This document shows positions 18,535 through 27,196 of a stretch of 54,614 nt of DNA, one piece after another (position 1 is the stretch's first letter; each line of letters begins with the position of its first letter). A program made the translations under genes and the position numbers. This stretch comes from Sphingomonadales bacterium (GTDB taxonomy: Bacteria; Pseudomonadota; Alphaproteobacteria; Sphingomonadales; Sphingomonadaceae): positions 1 through 54,614 of the forward strand of contig CANIRZ010000008.1 in assembly GCA_947470185.1 (NCBI GenBank). The letters run 5' to 3'. The notes beneath the pieces were generated by a model that did not search any database, was not told the origin of the DNA, and saw nothing but the letters and a program-made list of their open reading frames with translations.

Positions 18535-18944
18535 GAAACTTGGGCAATCCATTCGGTGAGATTATAGTAAACCGACACGCGGGTGATTTTCCCGTTCGCG
18601 ACCTCAAAGAAACCGCCGGCTGGCAAGTTGTAGCTCTGCCCATGCGCTGCAGGAAAACCTTCATCTGCAACCTTGTAAATGCCATCCACGATAAATTCTG
18701 CCGCCGCGCGCTTGCCATCCGGGCTTGTCATGATGGCGATGTCATGCAGCTGTTCACTATAGGCATGATCCATTCGGCCAAGAAAGGCGCGAAAAGCCGC
18801 CTTGCCGGTTTCACGGCTCCCTTGATTGATATCATGCGCCACGTCGTCATCTAGACAGGCCAAAATAGCTTCAACATCCATGGCGTTGAAAGCAGCATAA
18901 TATGCGCCAATCAAAGCGGCCGTTTGTTCACGAGTGTCCGGCAT
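18531..18944 (-). CDS. NTF2-like / ketosteroid-isomerase-fold protein
   Basis: A 137-residue single-domain protein of the NTF2/SnoaL fold, beginning MPDTREQTAALIGAYYAAFN, with the cone-shaped fold's typical helices and the sheet strands TGKAAFRAFLGRM and ITRVSVYYNLTEWI. Members range from isomerases to dehydratases and non-catalytic binders. It is the first gene of the operon with GNAT and nitrilase. The ATG at 18944 follows AAAGGACAAAAGG, a good ribosome-binding site, and is preferred to an ATG 11 codons upstream. Confidence 0.82.
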   Translation of the reverse strand: MPDTREQTAALIGAYYAAFNAMDVEAILACLDDDVAHDINQGSRETGKAAFRAFLGRMDHAYSEQLHDIAIMTSPDGKRAAAEFIVDGIYKVADEGFPAAHGQSYNLPAGGFFEVANGKITRVSVYYNLTEWIAQVS

Positions 18945-18977
18945 GAGCCTTTTGTCCTTTAGCCTGAAGAATTCCAA

Positions 18978-19384
18978 ATTGATTAAGTCAGCGCAGCAAC
19001 GCTTGTCCAGTAAGATAAATTATCCAGACTTTCATAGGATTTTGAAATTCCGCCTCTACCGACGAAGGCCAATGGGGTAGCCGTGCTTGACTCTGCCTCC
19101 AACCCTGCTAGTTGCACCCCTGTTCGGTGGAGCGACGGCTTCACCGGCAACCGTCCGAGACAGTTGGTGATGGGAATTTGCCCATCTTAATGTCCAGCCT
19201 AGACGGGGATAGAGATTTCAGGATTGGCTTTGGCCATCCTTCGCCATTGCTCCGACATAATGTCGTGTGCGTTCGGCATGAAACTTCCCCACGGACTAAG
19301 TCAGCGTTAGTGCCCATCCGGGTGCTTCGCTTTTCGTGTTGGGCTTGACCGGTTCGCCGGGAGGGCCCGAATAAGGAGTAATGC
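18978..19384 (+). promoter_or_regulatory. rplJ promoter and long 5' leader (L10 leader candidate)
   Basis: 407 nt without a credible gene, directly upstream of rplJ. A promoter-like pair is TTGACT at 19087-19092 and TAGTTG 16 nt later; the match is moderate. Between there and the AAGGAG site at 19374-19379 are inverted repeats, such as GATGGG/CCCATC at 19169-19186 and CCGGTTCGCCGG near 19350-19361. Long structured leaders that bind L10(L12)4 and repress rplJL are known in many bacteria, so autoregulation is likely but no specific L10-binding kink was identified here. A 78-codon frame inside it is not considered a gene. Confidence 0.5.
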
Positions 19385-19900
19385 ATGAACCGTTCTGAAA
19401 AGACCGAAACAGTTGCATCGCTGAACGCCACTTTTAATGAATCGGCGGTTGTCGTCGTCACCCGGAATCTCGGGCTGACGGTTGCACAATCTACCGACCT
19501 TCGTTTGAAGATGCGCGATGCGGGCGCAACTTATAAGGTTGCCAAGAACCGTCTTGCCAAAATCGCCCTTGAGGGAACGTCTTATGGTGCGTTAGCTGAA
19601 TTGCTAACTGGACCTACGGCGCTCGCCACATCGTCGGACCCGGTCGCCGCTGCAAAGATTGCGGTCGAGTTCGCAAAAACCAATGACAAACTTGAAATTG
19701 TCGGCGGTGCGATGGGTGACACATTCCTCGATGTAAATGGTGTTAAGGCGCTGGCTTCATTGCCATCGCTCGATCAACTGCGCGCGACGATTATCGGGCT
19801 TGTACAAGCACCGGCAACGAAGATCGCTCAGCTGTCGACAGCACCGGCTGCGAAATTGGCACGCGTTTTTGGTGCCTATGCTGACCAAAAGGCAGCGTAA
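19385..19900 (+). CDS. rplJ: 50S ribosomal protein L10
   Basis: A 171-residue protein that anchors the L7/L12 stalk to 23S rRNA. The N-terminal [20 protein letters not shown] and the rRNA-binding [16 protein letters not shown] near 47-62 are typical; the C-terminal helix [16 protein letters not shown] binds L12 dimers. An AAGGAG site precedes the ATG. The gene is separated from rplKA by about 6.3 kb of unrelated genes. Confidence 0.96.
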   Translation: MNRSEKTETVASLNATFNESAVVVVTRNLGLTVAQSTDLRLKMRDAGATYKVAKNRLAKIALEGTSYGALAELLTGPTALATSSDPVAAAKIAVEFAKTNDKLEIVGGAMGDTFLDVNGVKALASLPSLDQLRATIIGLVQAPATKIAQLSTAPAAKLARVFGAYADQKAA

Positions 19901-19988
19901 CTTTTTAAATGAAACCGGCTGCGTCCCATGGTTTTTAACCGGCTGGGCGAGCCCTACAGATATGACAGAAAATCGGAGTGTTATTTAA

Positions 19989-20360
19989 ATGGCTGATATT
20001 GAAAAGCTTGTAGACCAACTTTCGGCTTTGACCGTTCTTGAAGCGGCTGACCTTGCAAAGGCTTTGGAAGAAAAATGGGGCGTTAGCGCCGCTGCTGCTG
20101 TTGCTGTTGCCGGCCCTGCCGCTGCTGCTGCACCTGCTGCTGAAGAGCAGACTGAATTCGACGTTATCCTGACCGGCGACGGCGGAAACAAGATTGCAGT
20201 CATCAAGGAAGTCCGTGCGATCACTGCACTTGGTCTGACCGAAGCAAAGGCTCTTGTTGAGTCCGCGCCAAAGGCGATCAAGGAAGGCGTGAACAAGGCA
20301 GAAGCCGAAGACATTAAGGCGAAGATCCTTGCAGCCGGCGGAACCGTCGAACTGAAGTAA
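19989..20360 (+). CDS. rplL: 50S ribosomal protein L7/L12
   Basis: A 123-residue stalk protein that recruits translational GTPases. The N-terminal dimerisation helix is followed by an Ala-rich hinge near 36-52 and the factor-binding C-terminal domain with [19 protein letters not shown] near 65-83. It is followed by a strong terminator rather than by rpoB, so this operon ends here. Confidence 0.97.
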   Translation: MADIEKLVDQLSALTVLEAADLAKALEEKWGVSAAAAVAVAGPAAAAAPAAEEQTEFDVILTGDGGNKIAVIKEVRAITALGLTEAKALVESAPKAIKEGVNKAEAEDIKAKILAAGGTVELK

Positions 20361-20394
20361 TCTTGCTTTGGGGCTTGTCTCCAAATATGATTTT

Positions 20395-20429
20395 AAAAAG
20401 GGCGGCGCCTTCGGCTCCGCCCTTTTTTT
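20395..20429 (+). terminator. Rho-independent terminator after rplL
   Basis: A GC-rich stem GGGCGGCGCC / GGCTCCGCCC (one mismatch) with a TTC loop, extended by A5/T pairs and ending in seven T (20423-20429). It closes the rplJL unit 35 nt after the rplL stop. Confidence 0.92.
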
Positions 20430-20501
20430 GTCCTAAAAACGCACGCGATGGCTTCACCAGATTTCCTTGAAATTATCCGCAGCAACAGGCAGTCATACGA
20501 T

Positions 20502-21038
20502 ATGAGTGACAATGCAGACCTCGCGGCGCTAATCCGCAACATCTCGGATTACCCAAAGCCGGGGATCATGTTCCGCGATGTGTCCAGTCTTCTGCTCGAC
20601 GCAAGCGGCTATCGCACCACGATTGACCGGCTGGCGGCCTTGGTTGACCCCGATACCACGCTTGTCGCCGGTATTGAGGCGCGCGGCTTCATTGTGGCTT
20701 CTGGCATCGCCTATGCGCTTGGCCTTGGGCAATTGATGCTGCGCAAACCCGGCAAATTACCGGGGGAGAAAATCGGCATCGATTACACGCTTGAATATGG
20801 CACCGACCGGATCGAAATGCATGTCGGCCATGTCAGACCGGATCAGAAAGTGTTGCTTGTCGACGATCTGATCGCCACTGGCGGCACGGCATTGGCCGGC
20901 GTCGACCTTATCCGGCAAGGCGGAGGCAAGGTCGAACAGGCTTTGTTTATCGTCGATTTGCCCGACTTGGGCGGCGCAGAAAAATTGCGCGGGCAAAATA
21001 TACGCGTTGATGCGCTCATCGGCTTTGACGGCGACTGA
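20502..21038 (+). CDS. apt: Adenine phosphoribosyltransferase
   Basis: Converts adenine and PRPP into AMP in purine salvage. The 178 residues from the ATG at 20502 match the usual ~175. IEARGFIVAS near 60-69, the flexible-loop region and the PRPP-binding VLLVDDLIATGGTAL near 121-135 are present. An earlier in-frame ATG at 20448 would add 18 residues but has no ribosome-binding site and gives an atypical N-terminus. Confidence 0.93.
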   Translation: MSDNADLAALIRNISDYPKPGIMFRDVSSLLLDASGYRTTIDRLAALVDPDTTLVAGIEARGFIVASGIAYALGLGQLMLRKPGKLPGEKIGIDYTLEYGTDRIEMHVGHVRPDQKVLLVDDLIATGGTALAGVDLIRQGGGKVEQALFIVDLPDLGGAEKLRGQNIRVDALIGFDGD

Positions 21039-21044
21039 AACCCC

Positions 21045-21788
21045 TTAGGATTGCGGGTAGCGGTTTGCGCAGGTCCGGATCGCCGATTGATCCGGTCGCG
21101 GGCCGCTAACCTCGAACCGCGCGATATATCCGCCCAATTTCAATTGCTCGGTAAATCCCGTCAGGCGATAGCCGACTGCTTCAAATTCGCAGAACAACAG
21201 CTTCGGCGGAATGCCATGCCGGTCCGTTGCGCGGTCGCGGTCAACGACGATCACTTGTCCGCCCTTTGCCAATGCAGGCCGCATACGCCACAGAAACGCG
21301 TATGGCTCTTCGATTTCATGATACATATGGACCATGAAAACTCGGTCGAAGCTATTCTCCGGAAGGCGGGGATCATCTACCGCACCTTCCTTGATTGCAA
21401 CATTGTCGAGTTGCTCCCGGGTGACGCGTTCGCCTAAACGATCCAGCGCGCCGCGATTAATATCCTGCGCCAATACGCGGCCCTTGGGGCCAACCCGCTC
21501 GGCAAGCCTTATGGTGTAATATCCCTCGCCCGCACCAATATCGGCCACGGTTGTGCCAAGCTGAATACCTGCCCATTCCATCACGAATTCGGACTCGCCG
21601 GCTTCGTCACGTGCGGCTTCGGTAGAAAACTGTGTGTCGCCAGCCGCAGACACACGGCGTTCGGCACGCGGGAATTCTTGTGACGTGGCATTTTTGGTTT
21701 CCGACGAACCGCCGGCTGAACAGGCGCCGACGGCCATACTGCCCAGCGCAAGTGCGGCGAGCCCAATCGTCGTGAAAAAATTACGCAT
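21045..21788 (-). CDS. Class I SAM methyltransferase with lipoprotein-like signal
   Basis: A 247-residue protein with a SAM-binding Rossmann fold: VADIGAGEGYYTIRLAE (motif I) near 81-97, then NSFDRVFMVHMYHEI near 143-157 and KGGQVIVVDRD near 171-181. The N-terminus is a hydrophobic signal (MRNFFTTIGLAALALGSM) followed by VGAC, a lipobox-like site with Cys near 23, so the mature protein may be a periplasmic lipoprotein. SAM is cytosolic, so an exported methyltransferase is odd. The GTG at 21800 directly follows the upstream stop and is closer to the GAGGG site than the ATG at 21788, so the start is open. Substrate unknown. Confidence 0.8.
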   Translation of the reverse strand: MRNFFTTIGLAALALGSMAVGACSAGGSSETKNATSQEFPRAERRVSAAGDTQFSTEAARDEAGESEFVMEWAGIQLGTTVADIGAGEGYYTIRLAERVGPKGRVLAQDINRGALDRLGERVTREQLDNVAIKEGAVDDPRLPENSFDRVFMVHMYHEIEEPYAFLWRMRPALAKGGQVIVVDRDRATDRHGIPPKLLFCEFEAVGYRLTGFTEQLKLGGYIARFEVSGPRPDQSAIRTCANRYPQS

Positions 21789-21800
21789 GTCGCGTTGCAC

Positions 21801-22265
21801 TTAGCCCTCGATCAACTCAAGCGGCGCGGAACCCGCTTGGCTGTCGAATGAAGCGAACACGTCTTTCACCCAATCGGGCAACGGGATAGGCCGGTGAACA
21901 TCAAGGTCCACATGCACGCTGACCAAATCAACAGTGGCACGCAAATCGTCCGACCCATCTTCGGTAACACCGTGTATTTCGACCAACTGGCTCATGCTTG
22001 TCCGGCCCGTTGCGATCGTACGTGCCATGACCTCAATCAACTCATCCGGTTTAATGGGGGCGAACCACGTCACCGTGGCCTTTTTAACATGGAACTCCAT
22101 CGGTGCGCCGTCCGCATATTCGCGAAACTTTACCGCGCGCCAATATTCGGTAATCGCGACGTCGGCGTAGTCCAGATAACGGGCGTTAAAGACGACGCCT
22201 TGCGCATCGGTTTCGGACCAACGCACGCGGAAACGATAGTGAAAAGCAAAGTCACTGCGCGCCAT
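21801..22265 (-). CDS. Acyl-CoA thioesterase, 4HBT hot-dog family
   Basis: A 154-residue thioesterase of the YbgC/4-hydroxybenzoyl-CoA type: the catalytic-Asp loop RWSETDAQGVVFNARYLDYAD lies near 14-34. It should hydrolyse acyl-CoA; chain length is not predictable. The ATG at 22265 begins 1 nt after the aminotransferase stop, so it is probably co-transcribed with alaC upstream and the methyltransferase downstream. Confidence 0.88.
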   Translation of the reverse strand: MARSDFAFHYRFRVRWSETDAQGVVFNARYLDYADVAITEYWRAVKFREYADGAPMEFHVKKATVTWFAPIKPDELIEVMARTIATGRTSMSQLVEIHGVTEDGSDDLRATVDLVSVHVDLDVHRPIPLPDWVKDVFASFDSQAGSAPLELIEG

Positions 22266-22266
22266 G

Positions 22267-23478
22267 TTAAATCGCGTTCGACTGGCTAGGTGTGTTGACA
22301 CCCATGGATTGCAGATAGCGTTTCACGTTGCGTGCGGCCTGCCGCAGACGATGTTCGTTTTCGACCATGGCAATGCGGACATAGCCCTCGCCATCTTCGC
22401 CATATCCGACGCCAGGTGCAACAGCGACATTCGCCTCTGTCAGCAACTGTTTGGAAAATTCAAGGCTACCCAAATGCGCCAGTGCGGGCGGTAGCGGTGC
22501 CCAGGCAAACATCGATGCACGCGGCGGAGGGATGTCCCAACCTGCCCGCCCAAACGCCTCCACAAGGATATCACGGCGTTTGTGATATAGCTGGCGGTTC
22601 TGTTCCACAATATCTTGCGGACCATTCAGCGCAGCGCAGGCGGCTGCCTGAATTGGTGTGAATGCACCATAATCGAGATAGCTTTTCACTCTGGTCATTG
22701 CCGCAATCAGTTCGCGGTTACCAACAGCAAAGCCGACGCGCCAACCCGCCATCGAATAGGTTTTGGACAAGGAAGTAAATTCCACGGCGACGTCTTTTCC
22801 GCCCTTGACCTGCAAGATCGATGGGGTCGGGTTGCCGTCGAAATAGAGTTCGGAATACGCAAGGTCGGATAAGATCCAGACCTTATTTTCCTTTGCCCAT
22901 GCGACAAGGCGTTCGTAGAAAGCGAGATCAACGGTCTCTGCTGTTGGGTTCGACGGGTAATTTACCACTAATATCGAAGGACGCGGAACGGTGAATGCCA
23001 TGGCACGCTCAAGCGAACGGAAGTAATTTTCATCCGGCGTTGTCGGCACGGACCGGATGGTTGCTCCTGCAATGATGAACCCAAATGTATGGATCGGGTA
23101 ACTTGGGTTTGGCGCAAGCACGACGTCGCCCGGCGCGGTGATGGCCGTGGCAAGGCTCGCCAAGCCCTCTTTGGAACCCATGGTTACGACAACTTCATTT
23201 TCAGGATCGATATCAACCCCAAAACGCCGTCCATAATAATTGGCCTGCGCCTTGCGCAGACCGGGAATACCCTTTGATGCCGAATAGCCATGAGAGTCGG
23301 GCTTCTGCGCCACTTCGCAAAGTTTTTCGATAACATGCGCTGGCGGAGGCAAATCTGGATTGCCCATGCCTAAGTCAATAATGTCCTCACCGGCGCTGCG
23401 GGCCGCCGCACGCATCGCGTTGACTTCGGCGATAACATAAGGCGGCAGACGCTTGATGCGGTAGAATTCTTCGGACAT
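22267..23478 (-). CDS. alaC: Alanine transaminase AlaC-type aminotransferase
   Basis: A 403-residue fold-type I PLP aminotransferase. The PLP lysine is K239 in SLSKTYSMAGWRVG; DLGMGNPDLPPP near 35-46, NYPSNPTAE near 173-181 and SDLAYSELYFDG near 204-215 match the AlaC/YfbQ-like group that makes alanine from pyruvate and glutamate. Related enzymes of the same group act on other amino acids, so the symbol is likely but not certain. The ATG at 23478 follows GGGAG and is preferred over an upstream in-frame ATG at 23520. Confidence 0.85.
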   Translation of the reverse strand: MSEEFYRIKRLPPYVIAEVNAMRAAARSAGEDIIDLGMGNPDLPPPAHVIEKLCEVAQKPDSHGYSASKGIPGLRKAQANYYGRRFGVDIDPENEVVVTMGSKEGLASLATAITAPGDVVLAPNPSYPIHTFGFIIAGATIRSVPTTPDENYFRSLERAMAFTVPRPSILVVNYPSNPTAETVDLAFYERLVAWAKENKVWILSDLAYSELYFDGNPTPSILQVKGGKDVAVEFTSLSKTYSMAGWRVGFAVGNRELIAAMTRVKSYLDYGAFTPIQAAACAALNGPQDIVEQNRQLYHKRRDILVEAFGRAGWDIPPPRASMFAWAPLPPALAHLGSLEFSKQLLTEANVAVAPGVGYGEDGEGYVRIAMVENEHRLRQAARNVKRYLQSMGVNTPSQSNAI

Positions 23479-23566
23479 TGGCTCCCGTTTCCGGTTGGTT
23501 GATTTACGAGCCGCCTTCATGGGCGATGTTTCCGCCCATTTCCAGAAAAACTATGTTTCGCATCAA

Positions 23567-25393
23567 TTAACGCGGCCGATTGCCCTTTGCCTTATGCTTG
23601 ACGCCATGCTTTGACGGTGGTGGGCCATCCTTACGGAACGGACGTGCACCATCACGGTTCGATCCACCGCCACGTGGCCCATCACTGCGGAAGTTACCGC
23701 CCCGCGGTGGTCCATCGCCGCGCGGATTGACGCCAAGCTGAGAACGCTGCGGACGGTCGCCATCGCGGCCCATGCGCTTGTTTTCACGCGCCGCTTCACG
23801 CGGTGGGCCATTGGCCTGCACGATTTCGACGTCATTGTCTTCGTCATGCCCGGGTTGCGCAATTGCTTTGGTGAACTTGGCTACTGCAGCTGCCGCAATC
23901 CCGACATGGGTTTCATTCGCAGCAATACGAATGGCACCAATATCATTCTTGGTCACGCCGCCACGGCGGCACAACAACGGCAAAATCCATTTGGGATCTG
24001 CATTATTACGACGACCAACGTTCAGTTTGAACCATACGGAATCATCGAACCCTGCACGATGGTCGTCGCGTGGACGCTCGCGGCTTCCGTCATCCAGCAT
24101 GTCCTCAGCCTGCGGCATCTTCGCACGATGCACACGCACAAGTGCTGCAGCAATGTCTTCTGGAGACATCGTCTCGAGCAGCTTTGCGCCCAAAGCACGG
24201 TCTTCGTCTTCGACCTCCACAGGCGCCAGTAGTGTCTCAAGCAGACGATCATGATCTTTCGCGCGAATGTCGGCAGCGGTTGGGACCTTGATCCAATCCG
24301 CCTCAATCTTTGCACCGCGCAGCATGGATTCAACCCGCTTGCGACGCTGATATGGCACGATCAATACGGCAGTACCCTTGCGGCCGGCGCGACCAGTACG
24401 TCCAGACCTATGCTGAAGCCCTTCTGCATCGCGTGGCAGTTCCACGTGCACAACCAACGATAGGTTTGGCAAATCTATCCCACGTGCGGCAACATCGGTT
24501 GCAACGCAGACGCGGGCCCGCTGGTCACGCAAAGCCTGAAGCGCTTGGTTACGTTCGGACTGCGAATGCTCACCCGACAACGCAACGACATTGAAGCCGC
24601 GCTCGGTCAGGCTGGCATGCAAACGGCGTACATTTTCACGTGTCGCGCAGAACAGGATAGCGGTTTCGGCTTCATGTAAACGCAACAGGTTGACCACTGC
24701 GTTTTCAATGTCCGGCGGCGCTACCGTGCAAACCTGATAGCTGATGTCTCCATGACCGCGGTCTTCACCAACGGTCGAAATGCGCAATGCATCGTGCTGG
24801 TACCGCTTTGCCAGCGAAACAATCGGTTTCGGTATAGTTGCCGAGAACAACAATGTCCGCCGACCTTCTGGCGTTGCATTCAATATTTCTTCGAGTTCTT
24901 CGCGAAAGCCCATGTCGAGCATTTCGTCTGCTTCGTCTAAGATCGCGACTTTCAGCGCCGACAGGTCCAGCGCACCGCGCTCAAGGTGATCGCGCAGTCG
25001 TCCGGGGGTGCCGACAACAATTTGCGCGCCTTGGTTCAAGGTGCGGCGTTCCTTTGATGCATCCATACCACCGACGCAGGTAGCGATACGTACGCCAGCT
25101 TTGGCATAAAGCCACATGAGTTCACGGCTCACCTGCAAGGCAAGTTCCCGGGTCGGCGCGATGATCAGCGCAGCAGGCTCACGTGCCAGGCTTACAAGGC
25201 CTCCATCAAGGATTTGGGGTGCCATGGCGAGACCGAAGGCTACGGTCTTGCCTGAGCCCGTTTGCGCGGACACGACCAAGTCACGTCCTATGGCTTCTTC
25301 TGCGATAACAGCGGTTTGAACGGGGGTTAGCGCAGTATATCCACGGGCGGCAAGCGCTTCGTCAAGAAGCGGGGGTATGTTTTCAAATGTCAT
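23567..25393 (-). CDS. DEAD-box RNA helicase
   Basis: A 608-residue ATP-dependent RNA helicase. The core motifs are in order: Walker A AQTGSGKT at 43-50, PTRELA at 80-85, DEAD at 153-156, SAT at 184-186, ATDVAARGID and HRSGRTGRAGRKG in the second RecA domain. After the core is a DbpA-type RNA-binding domain (WILPLLCRRGGVTKNDIGAI, near 466-485), then an Arg/Gly-rich low-complexity tail that should bind RNA non-specifically. The order fits DeaD/CsdA-like helicases in ribosome assembly and cold growth. The exact role is inferred from family. Confidence 0.9.
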   Translation of the reverse strand: MTFENIPPLLDEALAARGYTALTPVQTAVIAEEAIGRDLVVSAQTGSGKTVAFGLAMAPQILDGGLVSLAREPAALIIAPTRELALQVSRELMWLYAKAGVRIATCVGGMDASKERRTLNQGAQIVVGTPGRLRDHLERGALDLSALKVAILDEADEMLDMGFREELEEILNATPEGRRTLLFSATIPKPIVSLAKRYQHDALRISTVGEDRGHGDISYQVCTVAPPDIENAVVNLLRLHEAETAILFCATRENVRRLHASLTERGFNVVALSGEHSQSERNQALQALRDQRARVCVATDVAARGIDLPNLSLVVHVELPRDAEGLQHRSGRTGRAGRKGTAVLIVPYQRRKRVESMLRGAKIEADWIKVPTAADIRAKDHDRLLETLLAPVEVEDEDRALGAKLLETMSPEDIAAALVRVHRAKMPQAEDMLDDGSRERPRDDHRAGFDDSVWFKLNVGRRNNADPKWILPLLCRRGGVTKNDIGAIRIAANETHVGIAAAAVAKFTKAIAQPGHDEDNDVEIVQANGPPREAARENKRMGRDGDRPQRSQLGVNPRGDGPPRGGNFRSDGPRGGGSNRDGARPFRKDGPPPSKHGVKHKAKGNRPR

Positions 25394-25492
25394 TGTGGGG
25401 CGCCTTTGCGCTCTTTTTTATCCAATGTCCATGCTGCGCCGCACAACAAAACAATCTTCGACAATTCAGTTAGCTTTGATATGCGTTAAATC

Positions 25493-27133
25493 ATGGCCGA
25501 CTCACCCAATATACCGCCGTTTATGGACGCGGACCAGTTTATGAAACTGTTTGGGCAGTCAGCAGTTGCAACCACTGACCCCTTAAAGGCCTATCGCGCC
25601 GCGTTGGACGCGTGGGGGGCTGTGCTGGAGCCGCTGGCTAAGGCAGGGCGTGACAAGGTCGATACGTCTGACCGCCGCTTTACCGCACCACAATGGGAAC
25701 ACCCAGTTTTCGACCTTGTGCGGCAGAGTTATAAGGTCATGTCTGAATATATGTTAACTGCCGCCGATCAGTTGGTTGGCTTCGCTGATCAGGACAAGGC
25801 CAAGATGGACTTTGCCTTACGCAGCATTATCGAGGCGATGAGCCCGGCCAATTCGCCCTTTACCAATCCAGTGGCGCTTGAGCGAGCGATGGAAACCAAC
25901 GGCGCAAGTCTGATATCCGGCATGCAGAACCTGATACAAGACATGCAACGCGGACAAATTACGCATACCGATCCCACCGCATTCAAACTTGGGGAAAACA
26001 TCGCGGCAACAAAGGGCAAGGTCGTTCACCAAACCCCACTGTATCAGCTTATTCAATATGATCCGACGACGGAAGATGTGCTGGAGACGCCGCTGATTAT
26101 CTTTCCGCCATGGATTAACCGTTTTTATATCCTCGATCTGACAGCAGAAAAAAGCTTCATCAAATATTGTGTGGGCCAGGGCATCACGGTGTTTGTCGTG
26201 TCTTGGAAATCGGCCGACAGCACTATGAAAGACATCATCTGGGATGATTATATCGCGGCGCAGATCGATGCAATTGATACTGTCCGCTCCGGTCTTGATG
26301 TGCCAGACGTGCATGCGATTGGCTATTGCGTTGCCGGAACAACCTTAGCCGCAACGCTCGCCATCCTCGCAGCCACCGGTGCTGCCGATAAGGTTCGTAG
26401 CGCAACATTTTTTACCGCACAGGTCGATTTTAGCACCAGCGGTGAACTGCTGCATTTCATCGATGATCAGCAGATTGCCATGATGGAAGCGCTCAGCGCA
26501 CCGCAAGGCTATATGGACGGACGGTTCCTCGCGCTCACGTTCAATATGTTGCGCGGCAAGGACCTGATCTGGTCGACGGTCGTGAAAAACTACCTGCTGG
26601 GCGAGGATTATCCCGCATTTGACCTGCTGCACTGGAATGGCGATGTCACCAACCTGCCTGCCAACTGGCATCGAAATTATGTTATCGACCTCTATCGCGA
26701 CAATCGGCTGGTGAAGCCTGACGATTTGTCGGCTTTGGGCACCCCGATTGACCTGCGCCGCGTAAAGACGCCATCTTACATTCAGGCAGGTCGCGAAGAT
26801 CATATCGCACCTGCCGAAAGCGTTTGGAAACTGCAGGACCATTTTACCGGCCCTAAGAAATTTGTGCTGGCCGGCAGCGGGCATATAGCAGGCGTGGTGA
26901 ACCCGCCGGCGCAGATGAAATATCAATATTGGACCAATGACGCCCCTGCGCCTTCGCTTGAAGCGTTCATTGCAGGCGCAACCGAGACCAAAGGCAGTTG
27001 GTGGCCTGATTGGATCGCTTGGCTTACAGAGAAGGGCAATGCGCGCGAGCCGGCGACTGGCGGACGTCAACCTGGCCAAGGCACTCTGAAGGCTCTAGAA
27101 TCAGCTCCAGGAAGCTATGTAAAAGCACGGTGA
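25493..27133 (+). CDS. phaC: Class I poly(R)-hydroxyalkanoate synthase
   Basis: Polymerises (R)-3-hydroxyacyl-CoA into PHA granules. The 546 residues are close to the class I length. It has the alpha/beta-hydrolase core with the lipase-like box GYCVAG, catalytic C279, and the downstream Asp in REDHIAP and His in GSGHIAG. The N-terminal region with FMDADQFMKLFG precedes it. No phaA or phaE partner is adjacent, which fits class I. Acyl-CoA dehydrogenases and a phasin follow on the same strand; phaB is about 7.5 kb downstream on the other strand. Confidence 0.93.
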   Translation: MADSPNIPPFMDADQFMKLFGQSAVATTDPLKAYRAALDAWGAVLEPLAKAGRDKVDTSDRRFTAPQWEHPVFDLVRQSYKVMSEYMLTAADQLVGFADQDKAKMDFALRSIIEAMSPANSPFTNPVALERAMETNGASLISGMQNLIQDMQRGQITHTDPTAFKLGENIAATKGKVVHQTPLYQLIQYDPTTEDVLETPLIIFPPWINRFYILDLTAEKSFIKYCVGQGITVFVVSWKSADSTMKDIIWDDYIAAQIDAIDTVRSGLDVPDVHAIGYCVAGTTLAATLAILAATGAADKVRSATFFTAQVDFSTSGELLHFIDDQQIAMMEALSAPQGYMDGRFLALTFNMLRGKDLIWSTVVKNYLLGEDYPAFDLLHWNGDVTNLPANWHRNYVIDLYRDNRLVKPDDLSALGTPIDLRRVKTPSYIQAGREDHIAPAESVWKLQDHFTGPKKFVLAGSGHIAGVVNPPAQMKYQYWTNDAPAPSLEAFIAGATETKGSWWPDWIAWLTEKGNAREPATGGRQPGQGTLKALESAPGSYVKAR

Positions 27134-27139
27134 GATTCA

Positions 27140-27163
27140 GTTGACGTTTACGTAAACGTCGAC
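27140..27163. promoter_or_regulatory. Near-perfect 24-bp palindrome upstream of acyl-CoA dehydrogenase
   Basis: GACGTTTACGTAAACGTC at 27143-27160 is a perfect 18-bp palindrome, extended by three more pairs with one mismatch. It lies in the 63-nt gap between phaC and the next acyl-CoA dehydrogenase, about 35 nt before that start. Its form resembles operators described for MerR-type (LiuR-like) regulators of fatty-acid and branched-chain amino-acid degradation in proteobacteria; this is from memory, not a search. No regulator gene of that type is seen here. Confidence 0.6.
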
Positions 27164-27196
27164 TAATTCGGTTTCAACGTTTTTAGGAGAATCGTG

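Noticed and set aside
19112-19348. 78-codon plus-strand open frame in the rplJ leader
   Set aside because: No ribosome-binding site, Cys/His/Arg-rich composition unlike the neighbouring genes, and a better reading as structured leader.
26279-26330. PhaC box reads GYCVAG rather than GxCxGG
   Set aside because: The alanine variant is common among alphaproteobacterial synthases as I recall, so it is not evidence of loss of function.
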